The notes below the pieces were generated by a model that was not told the origin of the DNA, ran no database searches, and saw only the letters and a program-made list of their open reading frames with translations. Shown in pieces: positions 15,346 to 27,141 of a stretch of DNA of 64,000 bases. The position numbers and the translations under genes are program-made. Source of the DNA: Microplitis mediator (Eukaryota > Arthropoda > Insecta > Hymenoptera > Braconidae). Positions within the stretch are counted from its first letter, which is position 1; every line of letters starts with the position of its first letter. The DNA is taken from NCBI RefSeq assembly GCF_029852145.1, contig NC_079971.1, forward strand, positions 10,645,697-10,709,696, in the 5' to 3' direction.

Positions 15346-15462
15346 GTGTATGGGTGACCAAATTTCTTTTATCCGCATTTATGTAATTTTTTTTTTGTAC
15401 TCTATAATTCTCTTCGTCACATTGGGTTTTGTTTTCTCCCCACACAGATTTCCTTCCAATGC

Positions 15463-18150
15463 ATGACTCCTCGTAATTTAGATGTGCGAGAAAAAGTTAA
15501 ACCTTTTTCATTATCTAAGAATTTTGGCTCAAATTGTACCTATCGTGACCGACTTATTTCCAAATGTAACATTGTACAAGTCAACCCATCACTCCAAGTG
15601 AGAATCATGGATCCCGTAGTTAAGCCAGAATCGTTACAAACTTCGCTTACAGTAAATTTTAATGTATTTGATGAGACATTTATATACAACTCTGACTTTG
15701 AACGAATTGTCAATAAGGGGTGTGGTGCTTGTTTATTTCACGCTCTTTCTCAAGCAATTTATGGTCATGAAGATATTGGATTTCATGAAATCCGTGAAGA
15801 TGTAGTTATTACCGCTTCAAAAAATTTTTCTAAGTATCAAAGTGATTTCCTTTGGTATAGTTTTGATCCAAATGAGTTCTCTAATTCCCAAGACTACTAT
15901 GACGCAATGATCCGTGACGACAAGCTTGCCTCACTCTTCGAAATAAAAGTTTTTTCACAGCTTTTTAAACGACCTGTTCGAGTTTACCGTCAAAAAAATG
16001 CTATTGATTCAAAATTTCGTCCTATAATTTTTTTTGAATGTCAAAATTCTGAACATGATGAAATCGCGTGCCAAATGCCAAAAGGGCGTATAAAAGTTAT
16101 ACGCCCTTTTGGCTTTGAAGAACCAAAAGGGCGTATAATTTTTTTTTTTGTGCCAATCGTTTTGTAAACATGTTCTAAGCCTCAAAATAAAAAAAAAAAT
16201 TCCAAAGCCAAAAGGGCGTATATCTTCAGATACGCCCTTTTGGCGTTAGTGCGTCAAAAATTTTTTTTCTGCAGATCTGTACGTTTCGAGTGATTCTAAA
16301 AAGAATGGCAAAAAAAAATTTTTTATACGCCCTTTTGGCTTTGAAGAACCAAAAGGGCGTATAATTTTTTTTTTTGGTGCCAATCGTTCTGTAAATATGT
16401 TCTAAGCCTCAAAATAAAAAAAAATTTCCAAAGCCAAAAGGGCGTATATCTTCAGATACGCCCTTTTGGCGTTAGTACGTCAAAAATTGTTTTTTTGCAG
16501 ATCTTTACGTTTCGAGCGATTCTAAAAAGAATGGCAAATAAAAAATTTTTTATACGCCCTTTTGGCATGGAACCCTATCTAACTGCTGTAATACGCCCTT
16601 TTGGCATTTGGCACGCGAAATCTTACTTTTATTTAGTGGTCCCTCCGATGCAGGTCACTACGAATTGCTCAAGAAGAAAATTCCTCCAACCGCGGGCGTT
16701 AAATTTACACAGAAGAATGAAAGAGAATTTTCTTCTAGTATGACTTTAGAAAAAATTAGCTCTGAAAAACGAGTGAGAAAAAGATCTACACTCAAATCCC
16801 ATGACGTAGCGGACATTATGCAGTTATATATTGATGAACAAGATCTCGCAGATCCCTATATTCGTACTGTGCATTGGTCGCTGCAAATTATATTATTTTT
16901 AGAAAAACCACTTGATGTTGTGGATCCTGACTCACCAGTTATTGTGCACTTAGATTCTTCGGGTGCTCGTATAAAAACTCCAGGCTATATTTCTTGTAAG
17001 AGAATCATGTACTACGCTCTCGTATATCGTGCTACAAAATCCACTATACCATTAGCTCAAATGATTACTTGTGCTCAAGATATTTCGACAGTTTCAACAT
17101 TTTTATATTTATATACGCAATCAGTAAAAAAAAAATGTTTAACATGGCTATTTAAAGCTATTGTCGTTGATTGGTCATGGACACTCATGAACAGTATATT
17201 GCAAACCTGGAATGGGATGAATTTTAGTGAATATTTAGAATTTACTTTTTTATACTTTGAGGATAAAAAGAAGGTCCCAAGAAATGTAACATTTTTGTTG
17301 AGTTGTTGTGCTCACATCATGCATAGAGTAGCTGATGCTGTAAAAGTTTCAAATTTGGAGAACATCAAATATTTCTTGATGGATTTAATGGGACAATTAA
17401 TATTATGTCGAACAAACGAGGAAGTGGATGGAATATTTGATTGTATGTGTGTAATCTTGCTTTCGAAAAAAAGTGAAACGTTTGAAGAGTACATCGGAAA
17501 ACTTGCAGAGAAAGTGAAGAATCCTTTAGGATTAGAGAAAATAACAAAATTGACAGAAAATAGTAACATGAGTAAAATAGATATTGAAGATATGAGACAT
17601 GAAAATGAAAATAAAATAAAAAGTAGGGATGCCATTTATAGGAAATCACCTTTCTACAAATACTATTGCGAACGATTGGAAGCTGTACAAACGTGGTTGG
17701 ATGGAACAGAACAAGAGATTGAATACGTATCAAATAAATGGTATTCACCAGAGTTTTGAGATTATATGTTAGTTTCATATTTGCCATATTTACCGTTATG
17801 GAGTGGGATTCTCTTAGATTAAGTTGACTCTACTGTGACTCGTGTGACCAACGCCTTTGTTGAGGCACACATGAAGGTTTATAAAGAAAATATTTTAGAT
17901 GGGGAAAAAAAACAATACTGTTGGTGATACGATTAGAGCACTGAAAGAAAATACTGAATACTTGTTAGCAGAAGAAAAACTTTTCAGTTCTCGAACAAAG
18001 GACCAAGTTTCCTTCAAAAAATATCCACTGATGAAAGAACCAGCGGCGAATCAGGATGAAATTAACTTATGGGGAAAAACAAAAGCCAAAGTTAACAAAT
18101 TAAAACCTAAAAAACAACGGAACCGGTTTGATGTAATAATAATAAAATAA
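15463..18150 (+). pseudogene. OTU cysteine protease fused to DDE transposase-like protein, interrupted
   Basis: The N-terminal part (15463-16065) holds an OTU-type motif GCGACLFHALSQAIYG with the candidate catalytic Cys near residue 90. A MITE (16066-16616) then interrupts it. Ignoring the insert, the same frame continues with SGPSDAGHYELL, which supplies the OTU-type catalytic His. Downstream are HLDSSGARIK (about D116 of the 16608 frame), VVDWSW (D188) and CCAHIMHR, a D...D...CxH layout reminiscent of MULE-like DDE transposases, then LPLWSGILL and TNAFVE. TGA (17757) and TAA (about 17820) stops and a poly-A frameshift near 17905 break the 3' part. A strong splice acceptor (TTTTCTCCCCACACAG, ending 15447) suggests an upstream exon. 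The exact transposase superfamily is not settled. Confidence 0.7.
16066..16616. mobile_element. 551 bp hairpin-rich MITE inside the OTU domain
   Basis: GAAATC is duplicated at 16060-16065 and 16617-16622. The inverted ends read GCGTGCCAAATGCC, then AAAAGGGCGTAT. The interior is two tandem copies of about 240 bases with repeated ATACGCCCTTTTGG / CCAAAAGGGCGTAT pairs that form several short-loop hairpins (loops such as CTTTGAAGAA and ATCTTCAG). Removing the insert and one GAAATC keeps the host frame open, which supports the boundaries. A six-base duplication does not point clearly to one known superfamily. Confidence 0.85.
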
Positions 18151-19084
18151 ATGCATGCTAGGACTGGTTGGTGGTTGGAATGTTTGAAAAATATGCATAT
18201 TTAAAAATATAACAATATTTTTATTTGTCACAGCACAAAATATCACTGGGTTGCAAATTAAATAGTTTATTTAATTTAAAAATACTGTTAAATGTCTGAG
18301 CTCATGAATACGTGAATGATTGAATACAAATTATGGAGTTGAGCTCGAGTAAATAAACGAATTAAAAATAATCAAGTTGAGTTTAATTGAACACTGAGTT
18401 GATTGCAAAAATGTCATGATAATAAGTAACATGATGTCAGAGGTTACTGAGCGAAGTGAATTATTGAACACGTAATTACTATTTTTAATAGCACTGAATA
18501 CATAAATAGTTTTGTTATTAAGTTTTAATAGTATTGATCACTTAATTGAATTGAATTTAATGAGCTCATGATAAATTACACTGATTGTAATTTATTTGTT
18601 GAACACGTGGTAGCATGATAGCAGAGGCTACTGAGCGAAAAATAACTTTTAGTTTAATTAAGAAGTTAAGCATAATATTAATCAAATAAATAATAAAACT
18701 GAGTCTTTTGGTTTGATGAACACTTGAATTAATTTATAAAGTAGAAATTAAGCACCTGTACAATTCTCCGTCGAAAATAACCTCCTCAGGAACAGGTTGT
18801 AGAACACTGAATTTCTTGATGTTGGTTTTTATTTATTTTTTGAGCTCTGGGCTCACAATTATAAAAATAATTATATTTTTATATAGAGTTATAAACCCTT
18901 AATGTAGTTTATTGATTACTTTTAATTATTTACTCGAGATGAGCGGAATTTTAATAGATTATACAAAAACACGTGGTGACACTTGAAATTATATAAACGT
19001 AAGATAACGGCGACAGTCTTCTCAACACGAGGCAGGAAAAATCGATACGCATGCGTCGCACTGCGCTAGTCAAGTTTGAATTGA
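18151..19084. other. AT-rich spacer, possible insertion in the transposase gene
   Basis: No coding motifs. Two copies of a block (ATGAT.NCAGAGG.TACTGAGCGAA) lie at about 18418-18450 and 18615-18645, each near a TTGAACACGT word. TGTCAC at 18227 and GTGACA at 18974-18979 could be LTR-type ends, but no target duplication is visible. Confidence 0.35.
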
Positions 19085-19434
19085 TAGACACTAGGCCCCA
19101 GTAGGTGCTGCCTCTATTTGCTGGAGGTTCAACTACATTCAAATTTGAATGTAGTTGTGATTACGCAACACGGTTAATGACGGGCAAAAATATTATTAAA
19201 ATAAATCAATATACTACTGACAAAAAATCAGAAGGCATGAAGATAGAACAAGATGTCCAATCTGACTCCGTAGAAAGAACCGTTAAAAAATTAAAAAATG
19301 ATATTAAATCAAAACAAAACAAAATTTATAAACAAGCAAACAAATAGAACAGAAAAAAACAAATTCAAGACAGTGAAGTAGAAGTTTCATCGGCAACAAC
19401 ACTAGGAACTATCAATAAGCAATGTAATGTAGAG
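19085..19434 (+). pseudogene. Continuation of the OTU-transposase gene, 5' of the LTR insertion
   Basis: The open frame from about 19105 includes LPLFAGGSTTFKFECSCDYATRLMTGKNI followed by a Lys-rich stretch and, past one TAG at 19345, KKQIQDSEVEVSSATT ... CNVE. The last codons lead into AGAG (19431-19434), the target duplication of LTR element 1. Joined across that insertion, the frame continues into the Ulp1-like part at 41665, so I read this as the middle of the same gene. The family of this middle domain is unknown to me. Confidence 0.5.
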
Positions 19435-19626
19435 TGTAACGAGGTTGACGATACCTCATTATCATACCATGATAATAGACGGTTACCGAGTTCATATATC
19501 ATATGCTACCTAGTTTACCTGTCAACATATTGATCGATATTATTATTATTTACTAATCCCTCTCCATTTGATGATTTAAATGGAAGGGATGCGCACTACG
19601 TCGGCGCGTCAGCACCGACGTGAATC

Positions 19627-19664
19627 TATAAAAAGGCCTGCACGCCGATAATTATTCAGCTTTA
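19627..19664 (+). promoter_or_regulatory. LTR core promoter (TATA + initiator)
   Basis: TATAAAAAG at 19627-19635 is followed about 25 bases later by ATTATTCAGC, a TCAG-type arthropod initiator. In the 3' LTR the TATA is changed to TTTAAAAAG (about 38501), a likely weaker box. Confidence 0.6.
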
Positions 19665-19870
19665 GTTTTTCAACCTTCACTTTCAATATGAATTTATAAT
19701 AAAATACAGTTTTATATTTTAACCTCTTTCTTTTAACTTTTAATCACCCGTTTACGACTAAGTATCCGGTATCATCTAAGAACTCCCTTAGATAATAATC
19801 ATAAACTACTATGATTATCCTTGTGTAAACCTGCCTATACTTTTTCCTAGCCTATAGTACCTGCCTATAG

Positions 19871-20215
19871 AAGACAGTAACCCCGTAGAGATGTATACCT
19901 GCTACATCCTTTTCCCACAATACCTGCTTGTGGAAGCGTGTATCTGCCACGATATTTTCCCACAATACCTGCTTGTGGAAGCGTGTACTTGCCACGACAG
20001 TATCCTACAATACCTGCTTGTGGAAGCGTGTACCTGCCACGATATTTTCCCACAATACCTGCTTGTGGAAGCGTGTACTTGCCACGACAGTATCCTACAA
20101 TACCTGCTTGTAGAAGCGCGTACCTGCCGCGATCTATCCTGCAATACCTGCTTGCAGAAGCGCGTACCTGCTGCGATGTCCTCCTACAATACCTGGTTGC
20201 AGCTGTACCAGACAA
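19871..20215 (+). repeat. 45 bp minisatellite in the 5' LTR (about 7 units)
   Basis: Units starting CACAATACCTGCTTGTGGAAG fall at 19916, 19961, 20006, 20051 and 20096, followed by two diverged units. Two sub-variants (GATATTTTCC and GACAGTATCC endings) alternate. Since 45 is a multiple of three, several frames stay open on both strands; those ORFs are not genes. The 3' LTR copy (about 38730-39095) has a different number of units. Confidence 0.9.
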
Positions 20216-20286
20216 TTGTGATACTGAACTCACAATTGTCTTAATTACTATCTGTTATCTTTATCAGCACCAGTGAATCATCAACT

Positions 20287-20297
20287 CACAGGTAAGT
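20287..20297 (+). promoter_or_regulatory. Perfect 5' splice donor in LTR/leader of element 1
   Basis: CAG|GTAAGT with the cut after 20291 matches the eukaryotic donor consensus at all nine positions. The same word is kept in the 3' LTR. Together with the acceptor at 37033 it could produce a spliced mRNA for ORF3, as with retroviral env. Confidence 0.5.
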
Positions 20298-20620
20298 ATA
20301 ATAATAATACTATTATTATGGCTTTTACAACCCCTTGTGCTTACTATTCTTTTGGCTTACTATGCAAATACCTGTAGTCTATCTTCTTTTCATATACTAC
20401 TTATACATAATTTTGCCCCACGACTCCCGATCCTTTATATGCACTTGGCATATATAAATTCAAGGCCAAACGGTCGTCTGGTCCCCACGAACCGGTTAAT
20501 TCCAAGATCAATTACCAAATAAGTAGCCTACTGGCTAAAAAGGGCACGGGCCCATTTAATTAAAATGGGTAACGGACGGTTGATTCATCCCTACTAGAGG
20601 GGGTGGACCTCAACTTCATT

Positions 20621-21040
20621 TCAGTGGCGCCCAACGTGGAACCCACATGGCCTTAATATCATTAAAAAAAGACTAAAAAAATATAAATTTAATTAATTTG
20701 CATTAGCCTTATTTCATTAAAATTATTACTCACACGTTTGGCTTCACTTCAACTCACGTTTCAGTAGCGCCCAACGTGGGGCTTACATGGCCTAATCATT
20801 AAAATATAGATTACAATAAAATTATTAACTGCACTTAAAATTTAAAATAACTTCTTTAAAATAAAATTATCAATTCCACGTTCGGCTTCGTTTCAGTGAT
20901 GCTTAACGTGAGGCCCATATGGCCTTGTTATTATTATTAAACTAACCGTATTTGCATAACTTCTCTAAAAATTAAAATCATTATTTTCACACTTAGCTTC
21001 ACTTCAACTTTTGTATTAGTGACGCCCATCTGGCTCTATG
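20621..21040 (+). repeat. Primer-binding site and three tandem decayed copies of the LTR/PBS junction
   Basis: TGGCGCCCAACGTGGAAC at 20626-20643 follows the LTR end by one base and is a Lys-tRNA-like PBS. The junction block TTTCAGTNGCGCCCAACGTGG ... ACATGGCC recurs at 20759-20791, 20891-20924 and, degraded, 21010-21036. Each is preceded by a GGCTTC(ACTTCAACT) word, giving a period of about 130 bases. The second copy has TAGCGCCCAACGTGGGGC, closer to a canonical Lys PBS 3' of the first bases. Confidence 0.8.
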
Positions 21041-22429
21041 AATATTTAAAATTAATTTGTTTAAAATTTTAAAGTTCAAAAATCCTTAAAATCACCCGGC
21101 CAACCAATATTAATAATAATTTATTTAAGCAACTATGACCTGTATAAATTCAACCTTAATGCAAGCTTAACTTGCACCATAAAACTTTGTCAATTACTTA
21201 AAATCATGATCATACTCTGTTTAAAAGAAAGTAATTTATTTGCTAAATTTAGCTTTAGTAGTCATTTTATCTATTTAATTGTAATATTAAAATCACCTAA
21301 CAATAAAAATTAAAATGGTTATAATTTTTAATTATCTCCTTCTGAGCAATAATTAAATCATAGTAAAATTATAAATGTTCCTTCTGAACGATTGCTAAAA
21401 TTCTATAGAAAAAAAAATATTACTTCACTCAAAATAAATTTAAAGTAAGACGCATTCAAAAATATAGTTCTCAGAACTCTTAGCGTCGCATTCCAATAGC
21501 TCACGTGATCCGACTCGCGGTATCACGCATGAAAAATTTTCACCAGCATGTAAAATAAACCTCTGAAAAACCGCGAATTTCCGTACTTGTTTTCGCAAAT
21601 ATAAGTTTTATAAAGTTTAGACAAATAAAATAAATAAACGTTAAAAGCATTTAAAATATAATTTCAAAAACTTAAAGTCTCCTGACTGTACAAAAAAGAA
21701 GTTGAGATTCATTTAATATAATTTGGTATATTAAATCATTATAAAATTATAATTGACGGACTATAGAATGACCCCCCGCTTTTTACCTGACATGACGTCA
21801 CGAGCACAGATCAAGCGCATCGCTACTACCACCTCACATTCTGACCTGACTCCATACTACACATATCGTACTTAAAGTACCTGTCTATCATAATTTCACT
21901 CGTTCTCTACGATTACAATAAACTCTACTGAGTATTAATATATTAACAAATATACAACGTTTATAAACTTTTGTGACCTGGTTTAACTGTTATAACCGTA
22001 AGTACGAATAAAATATATATTTGAATTCGCGAACTGGGATAGCTCTCAGGAACACCTGTTTCGATCCATGGTGTATAATTTTGCATTCCTTCTTATATTT
22101 ATTCAACTAACTACCCAGTGGCTATTTGAACAGATATAATAATGACCGACTAAAATAATCCCTTTGGAAAAAGAAGAGTCGAGAAACAAAACTGGAGCAA
22201 TATTTAATTACTCCAGGAAAATATTAAATTCACATTTACGACCACAAAATCCATACAAGTAATAAATAAAATCTGATATTATCTAGTAACTACTTCAAAG
22301 TACCTGTAAAATCTTTTGAAAGATAATAACCGAAGATATAACGAAAAAATATCATAAAATATTTTATTACTCAGTAAAAAATGAACAACAAATAATAAAG
22401 TAAAAATGTAAATAACAAAAAAATATATA
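21041..22429 (+). other. Leader of element 1, left of the LINE
   Basis: AT-rich, no motif-bearing ORF. It ends in AAAATATATA, which may be the LINE target duplication (second copy about 27339-27348). Confidence 0.5.
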
Positions 22430-22643
22430 GTAGTAGTAGTAGTAGTAATAATTTATTGTTTCAAAATACATCCAGTATTTGTACAATTGGAGTAGAATAT
22501 CATATAAACATAAATAAATTAAGGCAAACGCCCAAATAAAATCAGTCTAAAAGTAATAAAAACATTTCAATTAAAGTTTATAGTAAAAAGAAAAAACAAG
22601 CTAAATTTAATATAGACAGGTTACATCTAAATCAGTGCAAAAT

Positions 22644-25600
22644 CTAAATTAAATTATGTAATTCACATAGAAGAAAAGTTTTCAGTCGGCAACAGTATTT
22701 AGTAAACAAAAAGAAACATCTGATAGTTTGGAGGTCGTTGCTATTCAGGATTTCAGACGCCGACGGTGGGTTCAAATTATCTTTCAGCAGGTAGTAGTCC
22801 CGGTATGGTTTGAGGATTGGGCAAACATTGATGAAGTGTTCCAGATTGTCTAACTCACCCGTGTTGCACATTGGACAAGGCTGTGTTGGGTTATTTTTGT
22901 AGCATACTTGGTCGACAGTAAAATGTTGGTAATATTTGTTAGCTAATCGAGCTTGGAGCAACACCTTTAGGGCTTGGAAGTGTACTCTTTTATTTAAGAA
23001 CGAAGCTCTAGATCCGTCTAATGGCCTCATGATTTGCAGCTGAAGGTAGTTGGCGTTGGCTAGTTTTCTAAGATCTTGCTCGAGCAAATATTTTTTAAAT
23101 TTATCCAAGAAGTAAGTTTTAAACGCTTTTCAGCAATCCACGTCGAGTGTTTCAAGTCTTGAGGTAAGTTCGGGGGTGACAGTATTTATTATACCGAGCA
23201 CACGGTTTAGCCAGTTATGCTTATCACTTTTTGTATTAATTCTCAGCACCTGTAGACGTCTGAGACAGATTAAGGGTAGACGGTTATTATCCATTTCCAG
23301 CATTCTGATAATCCACTGCCAGGTTGATTTAATTACCTGAAGAGCAAGGGGGGACCGGCCCAGTTCCACTCTGATTAAAGCTCCATCTGTACACCTGGGC
23401 AGGCAGAAGATTCGCTTGAAGAAGCTCAATTGTACCTGTTCTACCAGTTCGAGATAATTGATTGCCCAGATTGGCGCCACATAAAAGAGAGTAGCCGCAA
23501 CGATGCTGTCAAATATCTTAGTTATACAATCAAATGAGTCAGTTCTGGACCTAATGAGCAACGGATGGGCTGCATTTATGGCCATCTTAGCTTTTAATAT
23601 TGCTTCATTTGCTGTAGTGCGGCTAAATCCAGTTGTGGAGATTTTTAGACCCAGGTAGTCATACTTGTTAGTTATTTCTAGTTCATTATTGCCGTAAAAG
23701 AAGTGAGGATCTCCAGGAAGTTTACCGCCACGTCTGCATACTAGTACTTTGGTTTTTGCTGTGTTAACTTGCAGTTGATTCTGCTTGCAGTACTTGTTGA
23801 GCAGGTCAATCTTGCTTTGTAGATCAGCCTCCGATGAGGCCATGATCACAAGATCATCAGCATATAGTAGCAGTAAGATATCAATGTATCCATCAATATT
23901 TGTGCCTTTGCAGTCATTTTCCCTCAGAAATTTTTCGAGGTCAGCAATAAAGATTATGAATAAGAGTGGGCTGAGTAATTCACCCTGCAGTACACCTTCA
24001 TCGATCTTGAACTCCTTTGACAGTTGCCCGTTGACTTGCAGTTTTAGATGTGCCGTGCTGTAGATGTTTTTAAGAAGTCGCACCATTTTTGCACTAGGTC
24101 CAACTTCAAAGAGCTTTTGCCATAAGAGCTTGTGGTTAACCGTGTCAAAAGCTCTCTTGAAGTCCACAAACAGGAGAAATTGTGTCGCTTTTTTCTGTCT
24201 TAGACGGCAGTTCAGGGCAGCCACTAGAGAGAACAGGTTATCCAAGCATCCACGCCCCGGTCTGAAGCCAGCTTGAGCTTCTGGCACGATCACGTTGTCT
24301 TCCACCCACTTAGAGAGCCTAGCGTTTATCATACTGGTAAGCAATTTGGCTATATGATTCACTAGCGCTATGCCTCTGTAGTTCTGATGGTCCATCTTGT
24401 CCCCTTTCTTGTGGATGAGGGTTATAAGAGTGGAGAACCAATTATTCGGCATGATTTCTTCCCTAAGGACTTTGTTGAGGAGACATAGGACATAGAGCTT
24501 CCAGTTGAATGGTAGATTTTTTATGAATTCATTTTGAATGCTGTCTGGCCCCGGAGCTTTTTTATTTTTGGCCCTCGCGTTGGCTCTATCAAGCTCCTCC
24601 ATAGTAAACTCTGCATCCACCGTGGGATGAGCAACCCTGTAGTACAGTGTATCGTCCTTTTCTTCTGGTGGTAGGTTTAAATTGTAGAATTGTTCCCACG
24701 AGTCCAGCGAAATAGGGTTTTCGTTGCCATGGGATGATCTAAACCCTCGAATAGTGTACCAGAATTCACAGGTGTTTTTAAGATTTGCTAACTTATTCCT
24801 AATCTTCTCTTGGTTTTTACTTTTCTTGTGCTTGATCATTTTCTTATACTCAGTTTTGGCTGACTTGTATTTTTCCATCTCTGCCTTCTCGAAGGCTGCC
24901 TCTTTGCAGTTTTTAAAAAGTTGTTTGACTTTGAGCTGTTTTTCTCTGCATTCCTTGTCGTACCAATCCTGTGAATTTTTGTGATGTTGACGGGTTCCAG
25001 CAATCATTTCTGAGGATTGTGCTGCTTCCTTAATAGCCGACAATAATTTAGAGCTAAGTTGATTTGTACTTTCCTCTGCATAGTTAGCAACAATTTTGTC
25101 AGAGTGTCTTAAAGCGTTTTTGTAAGTTTCTTTCTGGTTAGGGTTCCAGCGGAGGGTGCGTACCTGTGAGTGCCAAATAGGTGTTTCAGAAGAGTTAGCT
25201 TGTGCGTAAAACAGCCAGATTAAAAATGGAAAGTGATCTAAGGGGTTTTCTTCTTGTATAACTATTAGGTCTTTGACATCGGCAACGGAGCTTGAGTTTA
25301 TCCATCCAAGATCGACAGTACTGCGGCCAATGTGTGTACATGTGTACTGGGCTGGAGAGTCGCTCAAAGTTCTTCCATTTAAAAGTACGAAGCCATTATT
25401 TTGCATAAAATCAGCCAGTTTGCGGCCCCTGGAGGTGATGAGTAAATCCAGTGATTTTCTTACTTGGCAGATTGAAGTTTCAATGAGTACTTCGTCTGGC
25501 ATATTGTATAGAGTCCCCAACCGGGCGTTAAAGTCACCAAGCAGTAATATTGGAAGATGTTCATAGGAGTCATTAACTATATCTAGCGCCAGTTGAAGTA

Positions 25601-26029
25601 ACTCAAGAGAGATATCAATATTCCTTGTTGGTCTAAGATAGATACTAGCAATGACTCCCTCAAAATTCAGCGACTTTACATAGCAAAAAATCCAGCTATC
25701 TGTTACCTCTATAATATTTACCTGATAAACTTTTCTAGTAATTATTGCCAGGCCCCCACTAGCCCGACCAGTGCTTTTTTCCCTTACAGCGTCGGCGCAG
25801 AAGGCCTGATAATTATTCCAGCTAGGAGGTAGTTTCATGTCCGAGGTTGCCCAAGTCTCACAGATGCAATATATATCAGATTTTGGAGCTGTGATGTGAT
25901 TAAAAAGATTACTGCTGCCACTGGAGTTCCATGAGAATATATCCAGTTTTTTAAAGCCTGTAGGGGTGATGAAGAAGGTACGCGGGTAGATTTAGGTTTA
26001 TCCATGTGTTCATATTTCAGTTGCTTCAA
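22644..26029 (-). pseudogene. LINE ORF2: AP endonuclease, reverse transcriptase, CCHC finger
   Basis: The endonuclease part shows LDIFSWNSSG and CICETW (upstream of the first ATG of the long frame, so the frame reads through from about 25985), then ILLLGDFNAR and NPLDHFPF. The RT part shows KKAPGPDSIQNEFIK, FLLFVDFKRAFD, GVLQGELLSPLLF and the catalytic LLYADDLVI. A TGA at 23130 splits off the last 154 codons, which hold a CPMC ... HFINVC zinc finger and stay in the same frame. A frameshift near 25980 is needed to reach the ATG at 26029. Only a few lesions; otherwise a normal-length ORF2 of about 1,100 residues. Confidence 0.85.
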
Positions 26030-26056
26030 TGTATTGTTTCGAGTGTCCCATATATA

Positions 26057-27141
26057 TCAATCATCCTTGATTTTGAGCTTATTACCTTTCATCACAGTTT
26101 TTATACCTTGCTTGTTTTTTTCTTCTGCTGCTTTTCTCAAATTTGACCTCTGAATTAGTTCCTGATGTGTGAGATCACGAGTGATCGAGATTTTACTATC
26201 TTTTAATATTTTAGCTTTATTAGATAAAATTTTTTCTTTGGCTTCTAGTGAGTTCAATTTGACCCGGATGACTCTGCCTAATTTATCGGCAGCCTGGATA
26301 CCAGAAACGTCGATGTCTGTATCAAAGCTGGTGCGTAAGAAATTTTGTGCCTGCGAGCGTAAATTATCATGAGTCCAGTTATGATTTTTAATAATAATAT
26401 TAAGCCGTTTGGCTTCCTTCTCCTGCAGATCAATAATCTGATCAATTTTCCTGATCTTGCTTTCCAGTAGGTTAGGATCCAAACTGGCAGAATTTACTCG
26501 TGACTTGGTGTTGGTGGCACTTTGTGTATTTAAATTAGCTTTAATTGTAGCTAACTCACCTTCGAGTTCTTCTTGTTTTGTTTTTAGCTCCTTACACCTA
26601 GAGTCCCGGGTAGATTCAATGTGCTTAAGCTCTTCTTTAATTCCGTTTATTGCGTGATGGTTATCAGATTGGGCAGTGGCGATCCTATACTCAAGGTTCG
26701 TAGTATTTGTTACAGCTTCAGCCCTTAACATTTTAATTTCATTAGTTAAAGATGATAAGATGCTGTTAATACTAACCTCAGTGTTATTATTTCCTTGGGC
26801 TGTCGACATATCTGATCCAGCATCCTTTCCGTTGACCATTTTTTGGGAGGTGGTATAACACTATCAGGATCGCACTCAAAAGAATCCAACTCTTTAGTTA
26901 CCTCCCTTTTTCTTTTCAAAAGATCCCTGATGTCGCCTTCTGAACTAACTCTGTCCCTGGTGAAAGTCAGGTGTTTTGGCTTCCTTCCGGGTCTGTTTTT
27001 ATCCAGCGGTGGTGAGATTTGCAAACTGCCGTGGTCTGCTGCTTGTCCAGCTTCTGATATTGTGATGCGAGGTGGATTGGCAGCTATAATTTCCTTGACA
27101 TCATCACTACTAATCATTCTAACCTCAATTGATTGTGACAT
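26057..27141 (-). pseudogene. LINE ORF1: coiled-coil nucleic-acid-binding protein
   Basis: Two overlapping frames (27141-26746 and 26839-26057) join into one protein if a frameshift in the A6 run near 26845 (PPPKKW) is allowed. The N-terminal third is basic (NRPGRKPKHLTF). The middle is heptad-rich (EIKMLRAEA ... ELEGELATIKANL), a likely coiled coil for trimerisation. The C-terminal part (KRLNIIIKNHNW ... RVKLNSLEAKEKILSNK) matches the pattern of L1-type ORF1p RNA-binding domains. It lies 28 bases upstream of the ORF2 ATG. Confidence 0.7.

Larger units (their letters stand above)
19435..20624 (+). repeat. 5' LTR of element 1 (1190 bp)
   Basis: It starts TGTAACGAGG after AGAG and ends CTTCATTTCA, one base before the PBS; the two ends are imperfect inverse copies. 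It carries a TATA box, a poly-A signal (AATAAA about 19698), a 45 bp minisatellite and a perfect splice donor. It matches 38306-41664 once the 39349-41489 insert is ignored. Confidence 0.85.

Noticed and set aside
19871..20215. Regularly spaced repeats that could suggest a CRISPR array
   Set aside because: Units are contiguous with no unique spacers, and the context is an insect LTR.
19865..20276. Several overlapping 60-120 codon ORFs with a 15-residue repeat, and the matching set at 38792-39171
   Set aside because: Open frames are a by-product of a 45-base repeat unit inside an LTR; all frames on both strands are equally open.
23785..25566. Plus-strand ORFs opposite the LINE ORF2
   Set aside because: Shadows of the real minus-strand frame; they have no motifs.
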